Below the pieces are notes generated by a model that had not been told where the DNA came from, ran no database searches, and was given only the letters and a program-made list of their open reading frames with translations. 64,000 nucleotides of DNA from Isoetes taiwanensis (Eukaryota > Streptophyta > Lycopodiopsida > Isoetales > Isoetaceae): positions 5,522,698 through 5,586,697 of the forward strand of contig JAJEKV010000051.1 of the NCBI GenBank assembly GCA_021234155.1, written 5' to 3'. Shown here piece by piece: positions 12,001 to 23,084 of the stretch (its first letter is position 1; every line of letters begins with the position of its first letter). Position numbers and translations under genes: made by a program.

Positions 12001-12891
12001 CATCCAAAGATCTATAAAAAATGGATGTCAAATGATATTTTAAATCTTGGTGATCTCTGGGATCACAATAGATGGATCTCCTGGACCAATTTGAAGAATA
12101 AAATTAGGGGCAGCTCTTCTGACAAAATTATTTTTAGATTTATCATGCAAAAAGTTAGAAATGTCAACATTCAGAACAATCCTATCACTGCCCAATGGAC
12201 CCTTTCTGGTAAGCCCAGTTATAATGTTTCCAAGATTTACAATGGCTTAAATAAGCCTCAAGTCCCATCCAAATCTAAGCTCTATTGGGGTCTTTCAGAT
12301 GACACTGAAATCAAATTGTTCCAAAATATCTGGCTCTCATACCTCCCACCCAAGATTTCATACTTTGCATGGCTAATTGCAAATAAGAGTGTGTCATGCT
12401 TGGAAGCTATGTCAAGGCACTACAATTCAGCAACAAATTCTTTAACAAATTCAAATCCCTCCCCGCCTCTTGGTTGCAGTCATATAGAATCTATGGAGCA
12501 TATATTTGGCTGTGTTAAACTTAACACCTTTTGGACATGGTTTGAAGAGACCTTTCATATAAATTGCCCTGCTACTTTGCTTGAATTTTTGATGAATGAT
12601 GATGCATTTAAGAATTCTTTATGCTGTATTGCTTTATGGAATGTCTGGAAGCATAGAAATAGATGCCAATATGGAGGGAAACAAATATCTATATTCTGGA
12701 TTAAATCTCAGGTTATATATGACATTGAGATGGTTGCAACCAGTCAAAAACACCTGCACAAAGATGACGTGGATACAAATTGGTTAAACATAGGCCAATT
12801 CATGGGAGCTCATAAACTGTTTAAACTAAATTGTCATGATTCACTTACTAACATTCATTGTATTTCTGCTAGATTACATGAGGAGTCTTAG
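9080..12891 (+). pseudogene. LINE ORF2 pseudogene: endonuclease, reverse transcriptase, zf-RVT
   Basis: The start reads MKILSWNLRGIKGPLKRR, the L1 endonuclease opening with N-L-R-G. ILLQELRPP follows, then a frameshift near 9220. The frame at 9387-10298 carries VAGDFNNTP and SLSDHQP, the D-x-N and S-D-H catalytic motifs. Reverse transcriptase starts near 10480 (GKSPVRMGLPPEFF) and is badly eroded at 10700-11080. The catalytic box LQYADD is legible at about 11190. The last open block (11377-12891, 504 residues) covers the thumb/connection (SLAGRTIIANSVI, NFIWKN) and the C-terminal zf-RVT region (PPKISYFAWL, HIESMEHIFGCV). At least four frame breaks make it non-functional. Confidence 0.88.
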
Positions 12892-12982
12892 CAGAGACTT
12901 TGGCACTTCAGTTGAGCCAGAGAGTACAAGCTTGTTCCCGTGACGTAGGGCTGGTACATGACATACAAGATACACACATGAC

Positions 12983-13249
12983 ATGTGGACAGAGAACGAT
13001 CGAGGCAACACAAATATAGACATAGTTGACATACCCGACGAGGAATTAGACTGGGCAATGGAATTTTGCAGAAGTACATACTTAATGCATCAGCTATGGT
13101 GGTTTATGGAAATTAATAGCAGGGGAATGACAGACCAACAGTTTGAGTTCTATAGGGAATGTTATTACCATCATAGGGGACTGGCAGATGCATATGGAAC
13201 CTTAATTATTCTGATGTCAACCACCAATGCGCATAAAGTTGATCATTGA
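12983..13249 (+). other. Short ORF in LINE 3' region
   Basis: An 88-residue reading frame rich in Asp/Glu/Tyr/His follows ORF2 and precedes the 3' UTR. No family is recognised. It may be an extension of ORF2 displaced by a frameshift, or chance. Confidence 0.2.
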
Positions 13250-13693
13250 GCTGAACTGGGGAGATGGCAGAACTCTAGTACTTCAACCAAACTTCCAAGC
13301 TCAATTTGATTTTCTGCACTCCTATCACTTTCACACAACTCATCTCAACATCCAAAATCAGTGACCTGTACCTATCCCTTTTTGGCTTGGATCAGACTTA
13401 CATATAACTTTTACAGCCCATTAACATCTACATTTTTCTGCAGGAATTGAGCTGATATAAGTGTGTACTGGGGCTGCCTACATATTAAGCTGCAGCACAC
13501 CACCACATACTTCATTTTCTTTTACAGTTTGTTATTTACTGTTCTTGCTAGCATATAACACTATTATGTGTCTACAGCAGCACTTATTTCATTTGGATTT
13601 ATTTGCACGTTGTATTATGAGTAGCTTAATTATTAAGGCTCACTCAATATGTTGTACCTTTTTCTATAATTAATGGAAAAAACCCCATTCACT

Positions 13694-13694
<1 letters not shown>

Positions 13695-13728
<34 letters not shown>
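13695..13728 (+). repeat. LINE poly(A) tail, 34 A
   Basis: An uninterrupted A run follows ATTCACTC and is directly abutted by the downstream target duplication starting GATGTCATAAAGA. The unbroken tail suggests a fairly recent insertion, although ORF2 has several indels. Confidence 0.9.
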
Positions 13729-13730
<2 letters not shown>

Positions 13731-13950
13731 TGTCATAAAGACTCCTGACTTTTTGCCTTCTAGCCATGATAATGATATTGATAAAGAGATTTATGAAATA
13801 TATTTTCAAGAGACCATGAGCTTGAGAAGAAGGAGAAGGAGACGGACTATGACAAGAGATGTAGCATCTTCATCACAAGGACCTTTTACTAGCCGAATAG
13901 ATAGGCATAGACAAAGAAGGATGTCTACTCGTAGTGGGCGAGTGATATGA

Positions 13951-15364
13951 TCAATCGGAGCTTCTGGTTTATCAAATGAAGATGTACTTAATTTTCTAGA
14001 GTAGTATATTCTGGTTTATTATTTAAAACGTGAAGTTCTTTTTCCATTTTGTTATTGCAACTATTTCAACTGTACAGGAAGTACTTAACACACTATACAT
14101 AAAGTATGTATTTTATGTAATAAGTATTTTATACTTCTCGAAAACATTAATACTAGAGTTGTTACTGAAACTATTATGGGTTCATCCATCAGAATTGGTC
14201 CAGCATACCCTCTGCCACTTAAACCCAGATATCTAACAAGAAAAATTTTCAATTCATAAGATACTGCCACTTTTAGAATCTTCACTCAATTTTTTATGGC
14301 CATGGAGAATTTCATGACCAATAGATTTATTGATTTGTTGTGGTGATTGCCACAACCTCATAGAATTCAACAGTTTTTGTGCCAGGCCAGAAATGCATTC
14401 TCTAAACTTTCTAGCATAAAGGGATCCAAAGGTTTCTAAAATTGAAAGTAATTGATGTTTTATGATAAAACATGTTGATTTGCATGTTTTCATGTTTTGC
14501 TGCTCTTAGATAACATTATATGAAGGCGTCAAACCATATTTAGCTCAAAAATGCTGTCTGAGGTTGTGAATTGTTTCTCCTTTAATTATCACAAGTTTTG
14601 ACATAAGACTTGCGGCCACAAGTTGTCAACTCTAAGAGCTATAAGCCAATAATTTTTTGAAGTGTCCATCACTTGTGTTGATCTCAATTTTCATGAAAGA
14701 AAATTCAACAAAGAATCCAGGATAAAATAGAACTAAAATGGTTAAACTAAACTCGTATATAAGCTTTCTAAGGGCAATAAATGATGCATTCCATACATTC
14801 CACTTATATCTACATAATAAAGAATTTTATCAACTTACATATGTTGAATAACCATGTCTATCTTGTTAATTTGGGATTTTTCGATCTGAATAAAACGTTT
14901 TTGGAATCTTATATAACTCGATTTCCTAAGTTTTTGAGGAGTTTCTCTGCCGGAAAAACTTTCAGGTTCTCTAAAAATCAGGAAGGAATTTCTTCATACT
15001 ATTTTATTGGCAAATTTCCCCCTTCTACAAATTGCCTCCTTCTGCATGGCAGCGTGCATGTCACGATTGCTGAAGAGCATTGGAAGATTCCTGGATTGAT
15101 GGTTCTGTGCAGATGCAAAGGTGTCGGCCAGTTTCCAGTGCATAAGGCAGAAAGGCGGAGACTCGGATTTGGAGAAAGGAGGTGCTGATTTGGGCTGGAG
15201 GTAGAGGATGGAAGAATTCTTGGATTGCAGGCGCCGATTCGGACTGGAGGTAGAAGATTTCTCCATATCCATCTAGAGAATTTAAAGCTCTGATATTTTA
15301 CTTAGTTTTCAATAAACAGACCACTCAATATCTCAACTTTCTTCTTCCGGACTCATGTGAGACA
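13951..15364. other. Intergenic or 3' flank, no recognisable gene
   Basis: AT-rich DNA with only short frames. A purine-rich stretch at 15110-15260 repeats the phrase GGACTGGAGGTAGA twice. No protein family, RNA gene or terminal repeat was recognised before the chromovirus target duplication CAATT at 15365-15369. Confidence 0.4.
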
Positions 15365-15369
15365 CAATT

Positions 15370-16952
15370 TGTGACGCTCCCTGAATATATATGACCCCCG
15401 GTCGTATACATACGGGGAATTTTACCCTCCCATGGCGACCATCTCGCCACGAGCAGGGCCCTCCATCTAACCCGGGCCGTCTACGAAGAGACGCTCAGGT
15501 GAAGGACACGGAGGGGTCATTCGGCCCACGCCTTCGATGGGCCCTACGTCGCGGAAGCATGAATACAAGGTTAGCATACACATAAATCACATATAAATAA
15601 CCACCACGAGGGGTGGCACATCCATCCAAATACCAACGGCAAAGAATATGCATCTAAGCTAAGAAAACACCCCAAACCCAGGTTCTACCCCTGCTGCACT
15701 CTAGTGAGGAGCGTCGACTACTGGGTCTCGGGAGATCAGCCAGGGCCAGAAGTCTTGGCATGGCGCTTAGGCTGGCATAGAACGGCGGCTAGGGTTGTCC
15801 ACTCCATCCGCCCCTCACATTACACTTTGCAGATGGGTCGATTCACGCTATGGCTTCGCTATAGCCTTCCTGAGACGTAGACTCTAGGGTATCACCCTTT
15901 GAGCCTACTCCGTGTTCATGACACTGTCCGATGAGGCAGGTCTGGGGAAGCGCCCCTTCCGGGATCACAAATGGTTCCATGGGTGAGCTAGAGAACGCTG
16001 TCAGCGTCGGCCACCCCCCACATCCGTACCCAACTTACTCACCTAAATCTACTCAAAGTGCATGGTGCCCCATACGGGTCACACCACCGCACCCGTGGAG
16101 TGTCGGACCCATACCCGACCCTCCACGTGGCCCGCCATCGGGCCCTAGCCCATCAGGAGTCTCAGGAGCCTTTTATGCTCATGCAAGACCCCACCCCCTA
16201 CTTCCCCACTGTGTCCCTTGTCTGGTGCTAAGCCAGACCATAGCGTCTATGACCCGGTGGGTTCTTGTGCACAGGCCGAAACTAGTAGGGTGTTAACGGA
16301 AGTACTAGGAGCATTCTATACCCAAGCTCAGAGGCCTCTACCCCCCTTTTAATCTCTGTTTACTGGAATTACTAAACTAACTCATAGAGACATCGACCAT
16401 CCCATAACAGAGCATCATTCATAATTGAAAAGTATTCCTAATTACCAAAGAAGGGTTAATCTCAACCAAAACTAGCCAGAAACGAATACTAGAGTATTAT
16501 TCTACAATTTGCAAGTTAAACTACCACTAACCAGAGTTTCGACTGGACCCGTTGTCAAGGGGTGCTTCCATAGTGCTGTACTGGGGTAGCAGCGACAGGT
16601 AGAGGGTGTCTTGGCGATTGGAAGATGTTCAGCAACTGTGCTCTGAGCGCTTAGCTGCTCCTTGGTGCTGGCTGGGTCGAAATTGGGGTTAAGATGGGGG
16701 TGGCGCTGCCTTTGGTGGCTCAGTTTAGAAACCCCCATGCTGGCCACTCAGGTTATGCCAAATGGCGCCTTCCCACCATTAGGTGACTTAATAGCAAGTA
16801 TTAGATAATTATCCTTTATAGTTAATTTAACATAGCTAATTAAATCCATTGTGGCCAACCCCCTAGGTTATCATACCTCAGGTGGCGTATCCATACCGAG
16901 TGACGTGTCAATATATTTATACGTACACCGTATAAATACTTGGAACGTCACA
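15370..16952 (-). repeat. 3' LTR of the chromovirus (1583 bp)
   Basis: It matches 26673-28239. The inner half (about 16380-16952) is almost identical to its partner by eye. The outer part (about 15680-16320) differs by many clustered substitutions and small indels. The terminus on the minus strand is TGTGACGTTCCAAG with a TATTTATA box about 15 bp in. The other end, next to CAATT, is CGTCACA. Confidence 0.95.
16502..16747 (-). CDS. LTR-borne small ORF (81 residues), duplicated in both LTRs
   Basis: An 81-residue frame starting MASMGVSKLSHQRQRHP is open in this LTR, and its twin is open at 27789-28034 with only a few replacements. No domain is recognised. LTR sequences are duplicated by mechanism, so keeping both frames open is weak evidence for coding. 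The region is near-identical between LTRs anyway. It may be chance. Confidence 0.2.
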   Translation of the reverse strand: MASMGVSKLSHQRQRHPHLNPNFDPASTKEQLSAQSTVAEHLPIAKTPSTCRCYPSTALWKHPLTTGPVETLVSGSLTCKL

Positions 16953-16967
16953 TTCTCCCCTCCTTAG
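16953..16967 (-). promoter_or_regulatory. Polypurine tract next to the 3' LTR
   Basis: On the element's strand the sequence directly before the 3' LTR reads CTAAGGAGGGGAGAA. A purine run at this position primes plus-strand DNA synthesis in LTR retrotransposons. Confidence 0.8.
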
Positions 16968-17582
16968 AATTAATGCTGTCCTCAGCATTGGGGTTAGTTA
17001 GGAATGTAGAAAGAAATACATTACGAAGGAAGGTAATTCCTTATTTTTCCAAAAGTCATACATATATTCAAAACTTTTAAAGTTTGTAAAACAGTTCAAG
17101 CACCGTGGTGCATTCGACATGATTATCATAATCAACAAAAAAGTTCAAGGACCGAAGTCCAATACCAACATCAGTGGAACAATAAACAAAACATGTAGGC
17201 AAAATAAAACCCCGAAGAGTTCGGTCATCGGTAACCCTCTAGCATGGGGCAGGGCATGCAATCGCTTCGCCCGCATGTCGGTATATATCACATATGATGA
17301 AATTGTGGTTGAAGGGACCACCCCCTTATAATAATTAAAAGAAAATACTATCTATCAGGGAACCTATCATGTCTATGGGTTGCAGTTCCTTGCAGCGTAG
17401 GGATTGGTCAAGTTCCCATTGTAGCCGTAAGGAAGGCGGCCTATCAACTATATGCTCGAACAAGTTGTGGTCGTCACTATTGACAAGATTACCACGCCCT
17501 AGAGAACACAAGGTGATCTCATCATCGGTTACTTGTTATTATTTAGGATGCATCTTCCCCTCTAAAGCTACCCCCCCGGCAA
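16968..17582 (-). other. 3' non-coding segment between chromodomain and 3' LTR
   Basis: About 600 bp between the end of the pol remnants and the polypurine tract. It holds short frames on both strands, none recognisable. It is the expected position of the element's 3' untranslated region. Confidence 0.5.
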
Positions 17583-17786
17583 TCAAGCTTCTAAGCTTAC
17601 CGCCCAATCTATGGGTTGATAGCATCGTTGATGGTGCGGCCTTGAGACTTCGCGCATGAAATCCGGATAATGCTTGTCAAGGTCTATCTTCATCACCCAC
17701 GTAGCATCCTCAACCGGTAAGTGTTTCCACTTAACCAAGTATTGCAACATTTGAGTCCTTCGGTTTTGTTTATGCAGCTCGATCAA
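17583..17786 (-). pseudogene. Integrase C-terminal chromodomain (displaced frame)
   Basis: The frame reads RTQMLQYLVKWKHLPVEDATW followed by an acidic segment and HYPDF. This is the chromodomain core (YLVKWKxLPxxxATWE) found at the C-terminus of chromovirus integrases. The aromatic cage positions Y and W/W are legible. It lies just after, and in a different frame from, the integrase ORF, so a frameshift separates them. In other chromoviruses this domain directs integration to chromatin marked on histone H3. Its co-occurrence with an H3-fold ORF in the same element is notable. Confidence 0.8.
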
Positions 17787-17801
17787 GAAGAGCTTGGGGC
17801 A

Positions 17802-19328
17802 CTATTTCGAAGTTGCTCTTACGTCATTTCTAGGAGGATTGGGGTATCCAAAACCTCCTCTCGGATCGTGGGTGTGTTGCTTGGAAGACTCACGTGAAAG
17901 ACCTTGTGGATCTTCAAGCGTATGCGGCAATTCTAAGCGATATGCCTGCTCTCCAATGCGCTCAATAATCTTGAATGGTCCAGCCCATCTGGGGGCCAAC
18001 TTTTTACAGTTGCCAATCTTAAGCTTGGCTTGCTTCACTTTAATCTTAAGCCAAACTGATTCGCCCACCTGGAAAACGAGTGGGGTTCTGTGCTTATCGG
18101 CTACACTCTTCTGGCGGCTTCGTGCGGCCAACAAATACCCACGAACTTCTTCGACCAGAGCTTGCATCTCCAGGAGGAGTTTTTGAGAAACCTCTACCTT
18201 AGAAACGGGGTTATGCCAAGTGTCTGGAGTAAGACATTGGTAACCATAGTTTATCATAAAGGGAGACATTTTGGAAGACTCCTGTTTCATGCTATTATAG
18301 GCAAACTCGACCAGATAAATATAGTCAGCCCATTGTGATTGCTTACTCCACACATAACTTCTTAGCATATCGTCTATAATGCGATTGGTACGTTCTGTCT
18401 GACCGTCTGTTTGAGGATGATATGTTGTACTCATAGCAAGCTTGGTCTGAATGGTGGTAAAGAAATCTTTCCAGAATGCACTTACAAATTTGGGATCCAT
18501 GGTTATCACTTCCCATTTGGCGTTGGGCACATCTAGAGGTTGCAACTCACCTGGGATTCTTAACTGTTCAGCTTTAGTTTGCTGGCATACTTGACACTGC
18601 CGGATGTATCTGGCAATGTCCTTCTTCATAGAAGGCCAGAAATAGCTGGAGCGAATTTTAAAGTAGGTTTTCATAAAACCGGCGTGTCCAGCTATAGGGC
18701 TATTGTGTGTGTCATGAAGAATAAGCTTCCGTACTCCTGAAGTCTCCGGCACACACAACTTATCCTTGTGATATAATAAGTTGCCCTCTTTCTTATATGC
18801 ATGAAAAGCCTCACGCTCTGTATCCGTGCGAGCTTCCTTAGCCAAACTATCCCAAATGTCACAAAACTCCGGATATGTGGGCAAGGTCTGCTCTATCTGT
18901 TTCCCAAACTCACTGGTGAGCGTAGAAATGGCATTACAATGGGTTCGGGTTACCAAGGGATGGCGTGACAATGCATCCGCAATCACATTGTGCTTGCCAG
19001 GCTTATACATAATCTCGAAATCATACTCCTCCAAGAATTCCATCCATCTTCTTTGTCGGAGATTGAGATTTGGCTGGGTGGATAGATAACGGAGACTTTG
19101 ATGATCCGTATCCAACTGGAATCTTCTACCAAGAAGGTAGTGTCTCCATATCCGTAGGGCACGGACAACGGCCAACAATTCCTGATCATGGGTAGGATAT
19201 CGCTGCTCGGTTTCATTCATTTTCTTTGAGTCGTAGGCAATAACCCTCCCCTCCTGTATTAGGACTCCCCCGGTGGCAATCTTGCTGGCATCCGTCGCCA
19301 CCAGTTTATCCTGGTCAGGATCGGGCAA
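17802..19328 (-). pseudogene. RNase H and integrase region, with the integrase core deleted
   Basis: The 508-residue frame opens with RNase H (VATDASKIATGGVLIQ, then TDHQSLRYL and DALSRHP). The integrase zinc-binding HHCC follows (LHDTHNSPIAGHAG ... CQVCQ). Near 18495 the reading jumps from KWEVITMD directly to PKFVSAFWKDFF. In related elements about 60 residues of the catalytic core, including the first two acidic residues of the D-D-35-E triad, lie between these, so they are lost in frame. The remainder has TTYHPQTDGQTERTNR and a GPF module (PRWAGPFKIIERIGEQAYRL). The deleted core means no active integrase. Confidence 0.88.
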
Positions 19329-19364
19329 TGTGAGAACTGGTGCTGATGTTAAGGCATCCTTAAG

Positions 19365-20165
19365 CTACTGGAAACTTTCCTGAACTTTTGTCTTCCAGTG
19401 CTCCATCCAATCTTTCACCTTCTCTTGCTTTGTGAGATTTGTAAGAGGGGCTGCAATCTTTGCAAAATCCTTTACAAATTTTTGATAATATCCTGCTAAT
19501 CCCAAGAAACTCCGGACTTCGGAAACATTCCCTGGAATAGGCCATTCTCTTACGGCCTCTATCTTTGCGGGGTCTGTAGCAATTCCCTCTGCCGAAATGA
19601 TATGGCCCAAATAATCGACCTTCGGAGTGGCAAACTTGCACTTAGAGAACTTAGCATAGAGCTGATGACGCCTTAGCTTTTGTAGGGCCAATTTAAGATG
19701 TTTCTCATGCTCCTCGAGGGTCTTACTATAGATGAGAATGTCGTCGAAGAAAATAACAACAAAATCATCCAAGTATTGTCGGAAGACATCATTCATTAGT
19801 CGCATGAACGTTGCTGGGGCATTAGTTAATCCAAAAGGCATAACTGTAAATTCATAATGCCCATACCTAGTGCGAAAAGCGGATTTATGGATGTCCTCCT
19901 CTTTGATCCTTATCTGATGGTATCCGGAGCATAGATCAATCTTTGAGAAATACTTAGCCCCTTGCAACTGATCCATTAGGTCATCGGCTCGAGGCAAAGC
20001 ATAGCGATTCTTGATGGTATGCTTGTTGAGTTGCCGATAATCAATACACATCCTCAGCGAGCCGTCCTTTTTCTTAACGAAGAGAATAGGAGCGCCAAAA
20101 GGCGAAACGCTAGGTCGGATGAAACCTAGGTTTAGTAGCTCCTGAAGTTGCTTCTGCTTAAGTTC
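19365..20165 (-). pseudogene. Gypsy reverse transcriptase
   Basis: Clear Ty3/gypsy [22 protein letters not shown] (upstream, by translation), [55 protein letters not shown]. The catalytic box is FFDDILIYS, and [13 protein letters not shown] and [15 protein letters not shown] follow. The DD pair is intact. The frame is broken at both ends: a stop precedes RT near 20170-20360, and the RT/RNase H junction is at about 19340. Individual motifs are preserved, so inactivation looks fairly recent. Confidence 0.9.
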
Positions 20166-20365
20166 CCTGCCAATTACGAGGACTCATGCGGTGCACGGGC
20201 CTTGGCCGGGCGGGCTTGGTACCGGCTCTAAAGCTATTTCACATTCCACCGCTCTAAAAGGAGGAAGCTTCTGAATCTCATCTGGGAAAAGGTCACCAAA
20301 TTCCCGGAGAAGATGAGCAATCCCTCCGCAAGGTATCGATTATTTGCTTCGCTTAGCATCCGACT

Positions 20366-20740
20366 CTATGGAAGCAAGCATAATGACGCAAAAGGAGCTT
20401 TTCCTTTATGTATAGCTTTAGCTAACTTGTCGATGGATATAGACTGCATGATAGGGTTGAATGATTCACCTTTGATAGTCACGCAGGCTCCATTAGCGGC
20501 GTTGAAGGTAACTTCTCTCTTCTCGCAGTCTATGTTGGCTTTTGCAGATGCCAAGAATTCCATACCAACAATGAGGTCATATTTGCCAATATCCATCAAT
20601 TCGCACCCAAAGCAACCGGGTGCACTGCAAATCATCTTAAGATTGATGCGGGCGCCATGAGTATGCCCGACTTTACCAGCGGCTAGAGTAACAGGCCTCG
20701 GTCGATCTTAATGTTTCAAGTCAGAAGACCCGCCATCCTA
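20366..20740 (-). pseudogene. Retropepsin-type protease with frameshift at the active site
   Basis: The downstream half reads KYDLIVGMEFLASAKANIDC, the conserved (D)xILGMDWL-like segment of gypsy proteases. The catalytic D-S/T-G region lies at the end of the gag frame: VILMD is followed by a lost nucleotide, after which the next frame reads GSTHNFAS. One missing base right at the catalytic triplet separates gag from protease in this copy. Confidence 0.7.
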
Positions 20741-20752
20741 GGGGAAGCAAAA

Positions 20753-21736
20753 TTATGTGTACTTCCGATCCATAAGAATTACAAAAGGCTTACTGTCTAC
20801 TTGACCTATTGTGGAAATGACAGCAGGCTGACTTTCGGCATTGCCGGTTTCTATAGCTGCAAGGATATGAGACGCACCGTGAATATACTCGGGAGCCTCG
20901 TCTTCGACAGGTAAGGTCGACTCCAGATCGTCCCAATCGAGGTCGGCCATGGCCAGCTGGGCAGTCTGCGTAACATAAGGACAATTGTGCATAAAGTGCC
21001 CGGGCCGCATACACCTGTAGCATGCCTTATCCCGGCGGAGCTGTTCTCGGGCCTCTTTAGGAATCGACTGTAAGAGGTTCCGTATTTCCTTACCGACATT
21101 GCTCTGTTTATCCGCCGTGGTGAAGGTAACTTTCTTTTCCTGGCGGCCATAGGAATTCTGCGGAGAGGGGCCCGGGCTTGGCGACCGGGGTTTGTATGGT
21201 GTGGATGGACGGGGCTGCGAGTAAGGAGCAGGACGCGGATACTGGTTCCTTGGTGTGTCCTCCTCGAGGCTCAATGCTTTAGCCTCAGCCTCCGCAACTG
21301 ATTTCGGGTCTATAGCCTTAACCATCCGTTTGATTGATGGGGCCAACCCTTCAATATAGCCCTCTACGGCTCTCTTTTCATTCATACCTGGTACATACAG
21401 CCTCAGGCGCATAAATTCATCAGTGTAAGCCTGAACGGACATACCCTTCTGCTCCAACCTATAAAAGGTCTGAATTTGCTGGCACTTGTGCGCACGAGGC
21501 ACATAATGCGACTTGAATGCTTTGGCAAACTTCCTGAAGTTGCATCTGCTCCTGTCTAGGTGCTTGGCCCTGGCATAGCCCTTCCACCAAATACGGGCAG
21601 CCCCTGTAAGGTTGGTGGTGGCAACCTTTCCTGTATCTTTCTCCGTCATGCCATAGGACTTCCCAAACTCCTTCATTTCGTCCAACCAGGACTCTGCATT
21701 CAGTCCGCCTCTGGATTTCCCATCAAACTGGGCCAA
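20753..21736 (-). pseudogene. Gag capsid and nucleocapsid
   Basis: The frame (327 residues) has the retrotransposon gag pattern GGLNAESWLDEMKEFGKSYG, LTGAARIWWKGYA, FRKFAKAFKSHYVP and QIQTFYRLEQKGMSVQAYTDEF. A Pro/Ser/Arg-rich linker follows, then a zinc knuckle CYRCMRPGHFMHNC (C-x2-C-x4-H-x4-C). There is no ATG at the apparent start; the frame opens on TTG and continues upstream. About 40 extra bases around 21740-21780 interrupt the natural join to the N-terminal gag frame (21760-22188), so gag is split in this copy. Confidence 0.88.
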
Positions 21737-21759
21737 TTTCCTATTCTTCCATATACTAG

Positions 21760-22188
21760 TTATATAGCTGTATCAACCGTCTTACGGTATTCCTTATCCC
21801 GGCGCTTTGCATGGTCACCAGTTGATACCGATGAACCAGAAGACCCCGAAGTGGTTGAGCGTGAGGAAGTGGCACTATCCTTAGAGGAACTTCGGTGACG
21901 CTTAGCATGAGGCCTCCTCGGTGCAGGTACAGGACTGGCTCCAGGGGGAGATGGCTGTTGTGTAGGTGGACTCGGTGGTAGCGGAGGTAACTCCGGTCCA
22001 TCTTCCTGGGTTGGCTGCGGTGGGTTGGCATGCAACACATAGGCTTGTAACTCGCCTAGCTGCCTTTTCATTAACATCAGTTCCTGTTCGGGTGTGAGTC
22101 TACTGGCATTTGAAGGCGTCTGCCAGGCGGCGTTACGTGCACCGTCTAAATCGAGCATGAAAATGGTATAAGCATACTTATAACACAT
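21760..22188 (-). pseudogene. Gag N-terminal region, separated by a frame break
   Basis: A 142-residue frame. The likely start is the internal ATG giving MLDLDGARNAAW. A short helical segment (TPEQELMLMKRQLGELQAYV) is followed by Pro-rich and Ser-rich stretches and ends EYRKTVDTAI. Its position directly before gag and the helix plus disordered linker fit a gag N-terminus. The terminal residues appear to be caused by the ~40-base insertion that disconnects it from the capsid frame. Confidence 0.55.
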
Positions 22189-22405
22189 AAATTCTTACAA
22201 ATTTTATCATGTCGGACAAAGGGTAGAGAGAGAACATAAGGAAAATTTGTTATTATAAGAGGAAAACTTTTCTATTACAGTTTCACACCTTAGTACTGTC
22301 AAAAGTTGATACAGGAGTATTACAACTGACAACATGATACAACTGAAGCTTAAAGTTGAGCTCACATACAGTATATAACACAAAAAGAAACTGGAAAGAC
22401 CCGGC

Positions 22406-22869
22406 CTAGGGGTTCGCAAAGGGGTACAGGATTGAATAGCGAACACTCTCACGCACAGCCCTAACGAGCTTATAGCGTGCCCAGGCCTGGACAATGACTG
22501 GTTGGTATTCCCACGTTGGGCTAATAATGAGGAGATTGAAAAGCCTCCTCAAAGCATAAAAGAGTTGCCACAGGTGGTCGTTAGCGTCCTCGAAGGCTTC
22601 ATGCCTGGTCATGCTCCAGTAGTCCCATGTGCGGCACAGAGTTTTCTTCAGGTCCTCAAAAGCTCTGTCCCTGAGGATATTAACTATCTCCATCCCTTTG
22701 GCTGGATCATAGGGTTCTCCTGGTGGCGGGGGTTCCATCTCGTATCCTTCATCCCATTCTGGATATTCTCCATATCTTTGGCCATAGTCCTGTTCGGGCG
22801 GCCCTGGATCCTCCCTCCTGATCAGATCTGTAATCCTCTCTTCATATTCCAGAAGAGTTTCTTCTGCAA
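22406..22869 (-). CDS. Third extra ORF upstream of gag, unknown function
   Basis: A 110-residue ORF starts MEPPPPGEPYDPAKG. The same frame is open farther upstream to about 22869, where TTGTCTTGCAG looks like a splice acceptor, so it may be the second exon of a spliced product. The body is helical and Trp/Arg-rich (TWDYWSMTRHEAFEDANDHL). No family is recognised. It has the same strand and element as the two larger ORFs, and spacing to the 466-residue ORF is about 215 bp. Confidence 0.4.
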
Positions 22870-23084
22870 GACAATGGCAATAAATATAGAGTGTTGCATA
22901 ATTTTATTTTACTCTAACTCCAATGATTAGAAGAACTTAACATGGAAAAGAACAATTGTATTCCTCGATAGCATAATCACAGTCGATCAAAAAAAAAGTA
23001 TATCATATTATAGAATGGCTAAAGAATTTGCCAAAACAAAATTTTACAATCATACGCAATACAAAAATTGCGTAGTACAATTAT

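Larger units (their letters stand above)
5631..13728 (+). mobile_element. Full-length L1-type LINE (plant zinc-knuckle ORF1 type), 8.1 kb
   Basis: The LINE ends in 34 A residues (13695-13728). It is flanked by target duplications GATGTCATAAGA (5619-5630) and GATGTCATAAAGA (13729-13741), which differ by one A. It carries ORF1 at 6274-9045 and an ORF2 with endonuclease, reverse transcriptase and a C-terminal cysteine-rich region, broken by several frameshifts. The order, poly(A) and target duplication define a non-LTR element of the plant L1 clade. Being close to full length is unusual, since most LINE copies are 5' truncated. ORF2 decay means this copy is no longer active. Confidence 0.92.
5601..13950 (+). 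pseudogene. Terminal exon of an unidentified ORF, split by the LINE
   Basis: If the LINE and one target-site copy are removed mentally, the sequence from the acceptor-like TAG at 5598-5600 through 5618 continues at 13729 as one frame to the TGA at 13948-13950, with no stop. The downstream piece encodes an acidic stretch (SSHDNDIDKEIYEIYF), then a block of seven arginines, then a basic Ser/Arg-rich tail ending TRSGRVI. I do not recognise the protein. The open frame across the insertion point suggests it was coding before the LINE arrived. It may be the last exon of a host gene or of another transposon. No upstream exon was identified. Confidence 0.45.
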
